A stretch of 10,351 nt of DNA from Deltaproteobacteria bacterium (GCA_015489145.1 WGAH01000281.1:1-10351), one strand, 5' to 3'; counted from the first letter of the stretch, positions 1 through 5,573 are shown. Numbers and translations are program-made. The notes: generated by a model from the sequence alone, not told the origin.

Positions 1-210
1 GGGCAGGCCCTCGAGCTGCGCCTGCGCCTGCCCCGCGCCGACGGGGTGGCGGTGCTACCCGCGGCCGCCGCCCACCTGAGCCGCGTCCGCGTCGGCCTGC
101 TGCCCCGCTGGCAGGTCGGCCTGGCGGTCGACCCCCTCGCCGCCGCCGGCCCCTCCCGGGAGGCCTGGGTCGCCTGGGTGATCCGGCTCGCGCAAGCCTC
201 CGGCGGCTGA
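1..210 (+). CDS. 3' end of an unidentified gene (partial)
   Basis: Frame 1 is open from the first base to TGA at 208-210, giving 69 C-terminal residues; the start lies outside the window. The fragment has short alternating hydrophobic runs (LELRLRLP, then VRVGLLPRWQVGLAVDPL) and ends in a helix-like stretch (AWVAWVIRLAQ). This pattern resembles the second half of a PilZ-type c-di-GMP-binding barrel, where a Gly-containing strand is followed by a terminal helix. The N-terminal RxxxR and D/NxSxxG motifs that would decide this are not in the window, so PilZ is only a suggestion. Codon use (G/C in nearly every third position) matches the neighbouring genes, which supports a real coding end. It converges on the TauE-like gene with 13 bases between the two stops. 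I do not recognise the gene with confidence. Confidence 0.5.
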   Translation, partial: GQALELRLRLPRADGVAVLPAAAAHLSRVRVGLLPRWQVGLAVDPLAAAGPSREAWVAWVIRLAQASGG

Positions 211-223
211 GGCCGGGGCCCGC

Positions 224-958
224 TCAGCCGTGCAGGACGAGGAGCGCGCCGAGGGCCACCAGCAGGCCCTGGAGCGCCCGCCGGAAGCGCGCCGCCGGCA
301 CCCGGCGGCTGGCCGCCTCGCCGAGCAGGGTCGCGAGCACCACCGGCCCCACCGCCCAGGCGAACAGCCGGAAGACCGCCGGGCTCCACAGGCCCATCGC
401 CCCGTGGCTGGCGACCATCACCAGCCCCACCGGCAGGAAGAAGGCCTGGAGCGTGCCGCGAATGCGGTCGGGCTCCCAGCGACGCAGGGCGGCGTAGACC
501 ACCACCGGGGGGCCGGGGGTGGTCACCGCGCCGCCGAGCCAGCCGCTCGCGAAGCCGAGCACCCACGACCAGCCCTCGCCGACCGGCCGGACCGGCTCGC
601 GGCCGAGCAGGCCCCACAGGCCGTAGGCCACCAGCACCCCGGCGAGGACCAGGCGAATCGCCTCGGCGGGCAGCACGCGCAGGCTGAGCGCGCCCAGCGG
701 CACGCCGAGGGCGGCGGCGAGGACGAGGCGGCCGGCGCTCCCCCAGGCGATGCGCCGCCAGGTGCGCGCCGCGATGAGCACCGAGATCACCATGCCGGTG
801 AGCGCGATGAGGGGGGTGGCGACCTCGGGGTCGAGGAAGAGCAGCAGCAGGGGCATCGCCAGCAGGGCGTCGCCGAAGCCGAACACGCCCTTGAGCAGCG
901 AGGCGACGAAGACGATGCCCGTGGCGAGGGCGGCCTGGAGCGGGGCGACGGGATCGAT
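224..958 (-). CDS. TauE/SafE-family membrane permease, probable ATC start
   Basis: Likely an inner-membrane permease of the TauE/SafE (sulfite/sulfoacetate exporter, DUF81) family, whose members move small organic or inorganic anions; the substrate cannot be read from sequence. The N-terminal signature GVFGFGDALLAMPLL (residues 24-38) and the mid-protein Gly-rich segment (GWLGGAVTTPGPPVV) fit the two pseudo-repeats of the family, with about seven to eight hydrophobic segments. Start choice: the first ordinary start is GTG at 884-886, but using it would cut away most of the first membrane helix. The frame stays open to TAA at 983-985 with no ATG, GTG or TTG between. An ATC at 956-958, six bases after a GGGGAGGAG ribosome site (965-973), gives 244 residues, a usual family length, with a complete first helix (LATGIVFVASLLKGV). 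I annotate that start; the 220-residue GTG form or a base error at the start codon are the alternatives. Divergent from ssnA, 84 bases apart. Confidence 0.8.
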   Translation of the reverse strand: MDPVAPLQAALATGIVFVASLLKGVFGFGDALLAMPLLLLFLDPEVATPLIALTGMVISVLIAARTWRRIAWGSAGRLVLAAALGVPLGALSLRVLPAEAIRLVLAGVLVAYGLWGLLGREPVRPVGEGWSWVLGFASGWLGGAVTTPGPPVVVYAALRRWEPDRIRGTLQAFFLPVGLVMVASHGAMGLWSPAVFRLFAWAVGPVVLATLLGEAASRRVPAARFRRALQGLLVALGALLVLHG

Positions 959-1042
959 GGCGGGCTCCTCCCCGGTCGCGGATTATCCTCCCCCGTCCGG
1001 CCGCGCCCCGGCCGACGGAGGCGCGCCCGCCCTGGAGGTCCC
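959..1042. promoter_or_regulatory. Divergent intergenic region, permease / ssnA
   Basis: This 84-base gap between two divergent starts must hold both promoters unless either gene is read from further away. The only A+T patch is at 980-988 (GGATTATCC). Read on the minus strand it gives GATAAT (982-987), a possible -10 element that would leave a leader of only about 10 to 20 bases before the permease ribosome site. No convincing -35 is visible upstream of it. The promoter assignment is weak; the shared control region itself is simply the gene arrangement. Confidence 0.25.
965..973 (-). promoter_or_regulatory. Strong ribosome binding site deciding an ATC start
   Basis: On the minus strand these bases read GGGGAGGAG, a near-ideal anti-Shine-Dalgarno match, followed by the six-base spacer CCCGCC and then ATC GAT CCC. 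No ATG, GTG or TTG lies within reach in any frame that continues into the permease. The site therefore supports initiation at ATC 956-958 rather than at GTG 884-886, which has only a poorly spaced AAGG in front of it. Confidence 0.6.
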
Positions 1043-2317
1043 GTGCTCCTGCGCCACGCCACCCTCCTGCACCTCGATCCCCCCGCGGTGGAAGCCGCCG
1101 ACGTGCGCGTTGCGGACGGGCGAATCACGGAGGTCGCCCCCGATCTCGCGCCCGCCGCCGGCGAGGTCGTGCGCGACCTCCGCGGGAGCTGGCTGATGCC
1201 CGGCCTCGTCGTGGGGCACCACCACCTGTATTCCGCCCTGGCGACGGGAATGCCGCTTCCGGCCGAGGAGCCCCCCGACTTCCCGGCGATGCTCGCCGCC
1301 GTGTGGTGGAAGCTCGACCGGGCGCTGGACCGCGAGGCGGTGGCGGTCTCGGCGCTGGTCGGCGGGCTCGCCGCCCTGCGCGCCGGCGTGACCACCGTCG
1401 TCGACCACCACGCCAGCCCGAACTTCATCGTCGGCAGCCTCGAGGTCCTCGACGAGGCGCTCGGCGCGCTGGGCCTGCGCCGGCTGCTCTGCTACGAGGT
1501 CAGCGACCGGGGCGGCCGCGAGGAGGCCCGGGCCGGGCTGCGCGCCCACGAGGCCCTGCTCGCCGAGGACGGCGGCGGAATGCGGGCGGTGCTGGTCGGC
1601 GGTCACGCGAACTTCACCCTGTCCGACGCCACCCTGCGCGACATGGCGGCGATGGCCCGCGCCGCCGGCACCGGCCTGCACCTGCACCTCGCCGAGGCCG
1701 CCGAGGACCGGGCCGTCACCGGCGAGCCCCTCGTCGCCCGCCTCGACCGCCTCGGGGCGCTGCTGCCGGGCAGCCTGTTCGCCCACGCCGTGCACCTCGA
1801 CCAGGACGAGCTGGCGCGCCTCGAAGCGGCGGGGGCCTGGGTTTCCCACCAGCCCCGCAGCAACATGAACAACCGCGTCGGCCACGCCCCCCTCCGCTGG
1901 TTCGGCGAGCGCGCGGTGCTCGGCACCGACGGCATCGGCGCCGACATGCTCGCCGAGCTGCAGGCGGGCTTCTTCCGGGCGCGCGAGGCCGGCGAGCCCT
2001 GGGGGCCCGGCCGCTTCCTCGCCGCCCTGGCCGCCGGCGCGCGCTTCGCCGGGGCGCACCTCGGCGTCCGCCTCGGCCGCATCGAGCCCGGGGCCGCCGC
2101 CGACCTGGTCGTCTGCGACCCGCAGCCCGGCCCGCCGCTCAGCGCCGCCAACCTCGCCGCCTCCCTCGTGTTCCGGCTGGGTGCCGGCATGGTGCGGGAC
2201 GTGATGGTCGCCGGCCGCTGGCGGCTCCTCGACCGCCAGCCCCTCGCCCTCGACCCGGCGGAGCTCGCCCCCCGGGCCGAGGCGGCGGCGCGGGCGCTGT
2301 GGGCGCGCATGGCCTGA
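1043..2317 (+). CDS. ssnA: SsnA-type aminohydrolase (amidohydrolase superfamily)
   Basis: Metal-dependent hydrolase of the cytosine-deaminase/ATZ-TRZ branch of the amidohydrolase superfamily, closest by remembered sequence to Escherichia coli SsnA. Diagnostic stretches are WWKLDRALD (88-96), DHHASP (121-126), SNMNN (273-277) and LGTDGIGADM (293-302), all nearly identical to SsnA. Metal-site residues are visible: HxH as H59/H61 after the MPGL strand, H215 in LHLHLAE, H248 in FAHAV and D296 in GTDG. The length of 424 residues is close to the 442 of E. coli SsnA, and the C-terminal barrel-flanking domain (AADLVVCD, then VMVAGRW) is complete. The GTG start at 1043 is preceded by GGAGG (1034-1038), four bases away, and places the usual LLRHATLLHLDP strand at the N-terminus. 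The frame is open far upstream, but that part overlaps the opposite-strand permease and is not coding. SsnA is catalogued with selenium-dependent molybdenum hydroxylase genes; its substrate is not established, and no such genes are present here. Confidence 0.9.
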   Translation: MLLRHATLLHLDPPAVEAADVRVADGRITEVAPDLAPAAGEVVRDLRGSWLMPGLVVGHHHLYSALATGMPLPAEEPPDFPAMLAAVWWKLDRALDREAVAVSALVGGLAALRAGVTTVVDHHASPNFIVGSLEVLDEALGALGLRRLLCYEVSDRGGREEARAGLRAHEALLAEDGGGMRAVLVGGHANFTLSDATLRDMAAMARAAGTGLHLHLAEAAEDRAVTGEPLVARLDRLGALLPGSLFAHAVHLDQDELARLEAAGAWVSHQPRSNMNNRVGHAPLRWFGERAVLGTDGIGADMLAELQAGFFRAREAGEPWGPGRFLAALAAGARFAGAHLGVRLGRIEPGAAADLVVCDPQPGPPLSAANLAASLVFRLGAGMVRDVMVAGRWRLLDRQPLALDPAELAPRAEAAARALWARMA

Positions 2318-2326
2318 GGGCGCGGT

Positions 2327-3823
2327 TCAGCCCCGCCCCTCCAGCAGGCCGGTGCGGGCGTTGAAGGCCTCGATCATGCGGTCGTAGACCGGGGCCATGC
2401 GCCAGTGCCGCGGCCAGTAGTCGCGCCAGTCGCGCCACTGGGCGTCGAGCTCGGCGATGTCCATGCCCTGCTGCTCGATCCAGGTGAAGTACTTGAGGTT
2501 GTGGATGCGCCGGCGGTCCCAGTGGCCGAGCTCGGCGACGTGGGCGGTGTCGAGGTGGCGGAGGTGCACCGCGAGGTCGAGGCGCGCCCGCTCCTCGGTG
2601 TAGGGCCCCTCGGCGGCGCGGGCCTCCTCCAGGCGCGAGCCGTACAGCTCCATGGAGTCGGTGAAGATCGTGAAGATCACGTCGTCTTCGTCGAGCTCGA
2701 AGTAGCGGGCGACCTGGATGGCGGCGACGAGGTTGCCGATGCCGGAAATGCCGAGGAGGTCGAGCTTCTCGACGAAGGCCTCCGGCACGCCGGCCTCGAC
2801 GAGCACGCGCCGACCCGCCGGCTCGTTGAACAGCCGGATCAGCGCCATCGGGTGCGCGTCGTCCACCGCCGCCACCACGTCGGTGTTGCGGACGTTGTGG
2901 ATCCACGGGACGTGCTTGTCGCCGATGCCCTCGATGCGGTGCCCGCCGTAGCCGTTCCGCAGCAGCGTCGGGCACTGGAGCGCCTCGGCCGCCACGACCT
3001 TGCTCCACGGGTAGAGCTCCTTGAGGCGCTCGCCGGCGCCGATGGTGCCCGCCGACCCCGTCGCCGAGACGAGGCCCCAGAAGCGCTCCCGCCCCTCCAG
3101 CCGCTCGTCGAGGACCTCGGCGATGGCGCTGGCGGTGACCTCGTAGTGCCACAGCGGGTTCCCGAACTCGGCGAACTGGTTGAAGATCACGATGTCGTCG
3201 CCGCGCTCTGCCTTGAGCTCCCAGCACTTGTCGTAGATCTCCTTGACGTTGGACTCGCAGCCCGGCGTGGCGAAGACCTCGGCGCCGATCTCCTCGAGCC
3301 AGCGAAAGCGCTCCGGGCTCATCTCCTCGGGGAGGATGGCGACGGCGCCGACGTCGAGCAGGCGGCTGACGTAGGCCCCGCCGCGGCAGTAGTTGCCGGT
3401 CGACGGCCACACCGCCTTCTGGCGGGTCGGGTCGAAGGCGCCGGTCACCAGCCGGGGCACGAGGCAGCCGAAGCTGGCGCCGACCTTGTGGGCGCCGGTG
3501 GGGAACCACTTGCCGACGAGGCCGAAGATGCGCGCCTTCACCCCGGTGAGCTCGCGGGGGATCTCGAGGACGTTCACCCCGCCGAAGCCCCCGGTCTCGG
3601 GGTCGTTCTTCCAGGTGATGCGGAACAGGTTGCGCGGGTGCACGTCCCAGAGGCCGATGCCCTTCAGCTCCTCGCGAATCGAGGCCGGGATCAGGCTCGG
3701 GTCCTTCATCTGGGCGAAGGTGGGCACGATGATGTCGCGCTCCCGGCAGCGCGCGGCGGTGCGCTCCACGATCTCTTCGTTGACGTCGAGCTTCTCGTCC
3801 AGCATTCCAGCGTGATCGGCCAT
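2327..3823 (-). CDS. PLP-dependent enzyme, fold-type II (cysteine/threonine synthase-like)
   Basis: A 498-residue cytoplasmic pyridoxal-phosphate enzyme of the tryptophan synthase beta / cysteine synthase fold. The likely Schiff-base lysine is K113 in PTGAHKVGAS, followed by the substrate-binding loop PSTGN (140-144) and the phosphate-binding Gly loop SATGSAGTIGAG (253-264). These give the class clearly but not the reaction. The protein is much longer than O-acetylserine sulfhydrylase (about 310 residues): it has roughly 100 residues before the lysine motif and a long C-terminal extension rich in Trp and His (YFTWIEQQ, then WRDWRDYWPRHW). This layout matches an uncharacterised family usually labelled PLP-dependent cysteine synthase family protein; a lyase or beta-replacement activity is possible. 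ATG at 3823 has AGGAGG (3829-3834) five bases upstream, so the start is firm. It lies 88 bases downstream of the outer-membrane protein gene on the same strand and converges with ssnA, 9 bases between stops. The substrate is unknown. Confidence 0.85.
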   Translation of the reverse strand: MADHAGMLDEKLDVNEEIVERTAARCRERDIIVPTFAQMKDPSLIPASIREELKGIGLWDVHPRNLFRITWKNDPETGGFGGVNVLEIPRELTGVKARIFGLVGKWFPTGAHKVGASFGCLVPRLVTGAFDPTRQKAVWPSTGNYCRGGAYVSRLLDVGAVAILPEEMSPERFRWLEEIGAEVFATPGCESNVKEIYDKCWELKAERGDDIVIFNQFAEFGNPLWHYEVTASAIAEVLDERLEGRERFWGLVSATGSAGTIGAGERLKELYPWSKVVAAEALQCPTLLRNGYGGHRIEGIGDKHVPWIHNVRNTDVVAAVDDAHPMALIRLFNEPAGRRVLVEAGVPEAFVEKLDLLGISGIGNLVAAIQVARYFELDEDDVIFTIFTDSMELYGSRLEEARAAEGPYTEERARLDLAVHLRHLDTAHVAELGHWDRRRIHNLKYFTWIEQQGMDIAELDAQWRDWRDYWPRHWRMAPVYDRMIEAFNARTGLLEGRG

Positions 3824-3911
3824 CGCGTCCTCCTGGGGCGGCCGCGCCCGGCGACCGCGGCGGCCCTCCTACCGGCCCGGCCGCCCGTCGGCCAGCCCGG
3901 GGCGGTCGCGA

Positions 3912-4640
3912 TCAGTAGCGGACGCCGATCCAGGTGGAGGCGGCGACGGCGGCGCCGGCCCGGGCCTCGAGGCCGAGGGTGAGGCGGGCCGAGCGGCGGA
4001 AGCCGGCGCCGAGGGGATCGCTGGTGAGGGAGGCGCCCAGCACGCCCTCGACCCGGCGGTCGAGGGTGAGGTGCAGGGCCGGGGCCCCTTCGTGGCCGCC
4101 GAGGGGCTGGAGCACCAGGTCCCAGGCGAAGACCCCCTGCAAGCCGCCCCAGGCGGCCACGCCGTCGCCGCCGGGCTCGCGCCAGGCGGCGAGCAGCCAG
4201 CCGTCGGCCTCGCGCCAGGCGGCGCGCTCGTGGCCGCCGGCGTCGAGGGCGTCGCCGGTGCCGGAGCCGGCGGCGTAGCGCCCGCCGAGGGCGAGCCAGC
4301 TCCCGCCGACGGGAAGGGCCGCCCGCAGACCGGCCCCCCAGGCGGGGCCGAAGCCCTGGTAGGCGGCCTCGCGCACGGTGCTGCGAACCCAGCTCGCCTC
4401 GCCGGTGAGCTCGACCCCGGGCAGGAGGACCAGGCCCGCCCGCGCCCCGCCGCGCGTGTCGCGCCACCAGGCGGCGCAGCGGTCGCCCCGGGCGCAGCCC
4501 CGCTCGGTGACCGGGGAGAAACCCGCGTCGCCGGTGGCGACCAGGGACCAGGCCCCGGCGCGGGCATCCGGCAGGGGATCGCCCACCGCGCCGGCCAGGG
4601 CGAGGCGGGACAGCAGCAGGCCGGCGAGGAGGGCGCTCAT
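3912..4640 (-). CDS. Secreted small beta-barrel protein, probably outer membrane
   Basis: A 242-residue protein I do not recognise by family. Residues 1-17 (MSALLAGLLLSRLALAG) form a short Sec-type signal peptide. The rest alternates short amphipathic strands with Gly/Asp turns (WLALGGRYAAGSG, GVFAWDLVLQPLGG, LTLGLEARAGAAV) and ends in WIGVRY. A terminal aromatic residue is the usual beta-signal of outer-membrane barrels inserted by the Bam machinery, so a small barrel of about eight to twelve strands is the best reading. C49 and C55 lie in one loop (ERGCARGDRCAAW) and could form a disulfide. ATG at 4640 is chosen because it begins the signal peptide; the ribosome site is a weak GGGTGG, and an in-frame GTG three codons upstream is possible. 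The PLP-enzyme gene follows on the same strand after 88 bases, so co-transcription is possible but not shown. Upstream lies the 1.1-kb repeat region. Confidence 0.65.
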   Translation of the reverse strand: MSALLAGLLLSRLALAGAVGDPLPDARAGAWSLVATGDAGFSPVTERGCARGDRCAAWWRDTRGGARAGLVLLPGVELTGEASWVRSTVREAAYQGFGPAWGAGLRAALPVGGSWLALGGRYAAGSGTGDALDAGGHERAAWREADGWLLAAWREPGGDGVAAWGGLQGVFAWDLVLQPLGGHEGAPALHLTLDRRVEGVLGASLTSDPLGAGFRRSARLTLGLEARAGAAVAASTWIGVRY

Positions 4641-4679
4641 CGGGCCCACCCTATTGCCGCGGGACCCGCCGCACCAGTG

Positions 4680-4693
4680 CGGGCCCGGGCCCG
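4680..4693. repeat. 14-base GC palindrome
   Basis: CGGGCCCGGGCCCG is a perfect palindrome about 40 bases upstream of the barrel-protein start on its own side. It could form a hairpin in that gene's leader. In DNA this rich in G+C a palindrome of this size is weak evidence of function. Confidence 0.45.
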
Positions 4694-4700
4694 GATCGGC

Positions 4701-4724
4701 GGCTCCGGGCTCCGGGCTCCGGGC
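4701..4724 (+). repeat. Short tandem repeat, 7-base unit, about 3.4 copies
   Basis: The unit GGCTCCG occurs three times without change (4701-4707, 4708-4714, 4715-4721), then GGC. It sits about 60 bases upstream of the barrel-protein start. Slipped-strand length change here would alter promoter or leader spacing rather than a reading frame. Nothing in one sequence shows that it varies. Confidence 0.6.
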
Positions 4725-4857
4725 CCCGAGGGTGCCAGGAAGCGATGACGGCGCTGTTCTCGCGGTGTCGCGGCGGGGCGATCGGCGCGTGCGGTCGATG
4801 GATCCCGACCGGGCTTCGCCGACTCGAGAACCGCCGAATCGCGGAAGCCCGGGGCCC

Positions 4858-4967
4858 GCCGGCGCGCCGGGCGACGTGCCGGCGGAGGTGCCCGCCGCGA
4901 CCGTCGTTCCCGCCCGGTTCCTCGGGGCCTTCCCCGCCACGGGCCCGCTCCTCCGCGCCTCGGCGTG
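4858..4967 (+). repeat. Direct repeat, left copy (110 bases)
   Basis: This segment matches 5464-5573 in the same orientation at a constant offset of 606 bases, with 108 of 110 bases identical and no gaps. The mismatches are T/C in the GACGTGCC versus GACGCGCC stretch and C/G in GGGCCC versus GGGCCG. It begins GCCGGCGCGCCGG and ends CTCCGCGCCTCGGCGTG. A short third piece, GCTCCTCCGCGCCTC, recurs alone at 5025-5039. Such near identity in non-coding DNA points to recent duplication or a mobile or homogenised repeat family. The minus strand, starting CACGCCGAGGCGCGGAGG, resembles dispersed intergenic repeats I associate with many high-GC environmental genomes, but that is memory, not a search. 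Confidence 0.9.
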
Positions 4968-5153
4968 CTTCCGCCTCCTTGGCCGGAGCGCCCCGCCTCG
5001 CCAGCGCGCAGGATCGGACGCCTTGCTCCTCCGCGCCTCCGCGCGAGGCCCCTCTCCGGACGGTGGAGACGCCACCCTCCGAGGCGCGGGTTCCCGAACG
5101 AAGCGGCGGGAGGCTGCTTCGACCCCGGGCCAAGCCCACGCTCGGCGGGCGAT

Positions 5154-5169
5154 CCCCTGCCGGCAGGGG
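5154..5169. repeat. 16-base perfect palindrome
   Basis: CCCCTGCCGGCAGGGG reads the same on both strands. As RNA it could fold into a short GC hairpin, but no U-tract follows on either strand, so it is not a standard terminator. It lies 45 bases left of the inverted-repeat element; a protein site or chance are both possible. Confidence 0.5.
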
Positions 5170-5208
5170 CCGGCACGACGGGAACCCGCCTCCCCGTGAT
5201 CAAGACCG

Positions 5209-5230
5209 AGGGGCTTGTCGACAAGCCCCT
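5209..5230. repeat. 22-base perfect palindrome around TTGTCGACAA
   Basis: The 22 bases are a perfect palindrome: AGGGGC, then TTGTCGACAA, then GCCCCT. The core TTGTCGACAA recurs at 5403-5412 at the mirror position of the inverted repeat, but there its outer bases do not pair. The even symmetry fits a homodimeric DNA-binding protein site or a cruciform. No known operator consensus was recognised. Confidence 0.7.
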
Positions 5231-5273
5231 GCTCGATGCTAGCCCGGAAAAACAACCCCCCTCGCGATGCTAG
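5214..5273 (+). repeat. Left arm of gap-free inverted repeat
   Basis: These 60 bases match the reverse complement of 5354-5413 at 46 positions without any gap (paired positions always sum to 10627). The matches are clustered: CTTGTCGACAA at 5214-5224, GATGCTAGCCC at 5235-5245, AACAACCCC at 5251-5259 and GATGCTAG at 5266-5273. GATGCTAG thus appears twice per arm, 31 bases apart, and four times in the element. The two occurrences in one arm fall in different reading frames, which favours conservation as a DNA or RNA signal. Read as codons from CTT, however, the arm ends in TGC TAG, and half of the changes between arms are at third positions, so a peptide-coding history is not excluded. Confidence 0.85.
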
Positions 5274-5353
5274 GGGTGGGGGCTCGAATGCCTCGAAAAC
5301 CGAGGTTTCATCGTTGACGCGATCCCGGCAAGCGGCGAAAAAAGGCCCAAGCC

Positions 5354-5413
5354 CTAGCATCCTGACAGGGGTTGTTCGGCGGGGCTAGCATCCGCGGGGG
5401 GGTTGTCGACAAG
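5354..5413 (-). repeat. Right arm of gap-free inverted repeat
   Basis: Mirror copy of 5214-5273. On the minus strand it reads CTTGTCGACAA (5413-5403), ten divergent bases, GATGCTAGCCCC, AACAACCCC and GATGCTAG (5361-5354). The 80 bases between arms (5274-5353) are the most A/T-rich of the gap and hold a small hairpin, CCTCG-AAAAC-CGAGG (5291-5305). Similarity fades outside the TTGTCGACAA blocks, so the element spans about 200 bases. No target-site duplication is visible next to the ends (5204-5213 against 5414-5423). Confidence 0.85.
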
Positions 5414-5463
5414 TGTGCCGATCCTGGCGCCGCTTCGGTCGCGACCGTCGCGTGCTCGGGAAT

Positions 5464-5573
5464 GCCGGCGCGCCGGGCGACGCGCCGGCGGAGGTGCCCG
5501 CCGCGACCGTCGTTCCCGCCCGGTTCCTCGGGGCCTTCCCCGCCACGGGCCGGCTCCTCCGCGCCTCGGCGTG
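5464..5573 (+). repeat. Direct repeat, right copy (110 bases)
   Basis: Second copy of the repeat at 4858-4967, same orientation, two mismatches, no gaps. It begins 51 bases beyond the right inverted-repeat arm and ends 190 bases before the GTG of the TPR gene. The flanks on either side of the two copies show no further similarity, so the edges are sharp. Recombination between the copies would delete 606 bases, including the whole inverted repeat. Confidence 0.9.

Noticed and set aside
230..1042. Upstream extension of the ssnA frame to 230
   Set aside because: The extension is Arg/Glu/His/Gly-rich, overlaps the opposite-strand permease along its whole length, and ends at a GTG with its own GGAGG site and a canonical SsnA N-terminus.
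2405..3982. A 525-codon open frame on the plus strand over the PLP-enzyme gene
   Set aside because: Val/Leu/Asp/Ala/Gly-rich shadow without motifs. The opposite strand carries clear PLP-enzyme motifs and a good ribosome site.
5154..5169. Rho-independent terminator at the GC palindrome
   Set aside because: No T-run follows the stem on either strand, and no gene ends nearby.
4745..5242. Plus-strand open frames of 165 to 273 codons crossing the left direct repeat
   Set aside because: Products are Arg/Pro/Ala/Ser-rich with no signal, domain or ribosome site. The 110-base repeat keeps several frames open at once on both strands, so openness is not evidence of coding.
5314..5342. Sigma-70 promoter beginning TTGACG at 5314
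   Set aside because: No TATAAT-like hexamer lies 16 to 18 bases downstream; the region there is GCGGCGAAAAAA.
5235..5392. CRISPR-like array, suggested by GATGCTAG at about 31-base spacing
   Set aside because: The repeated unit is only 8 bases, there are two copies per orientation, and the pairs are inverted relative to each other. No cas gene is present.
5403..5412. Integron-type recombination site, suggested by GTTGTCG core-like triplets
   Set aside because: The bases do not fit the GTTRRRY core consensus, no matching inverse core lies at attC distance, and there is no integrase gene in the window.
5204..5423. Complete MITE with target-site duplication
   Set aside because: The inverted arms are real, but the bases just outside the two ends (5204-5213 and 5414-5423) show no duplicated target, so an insertion event is not demonstrated.
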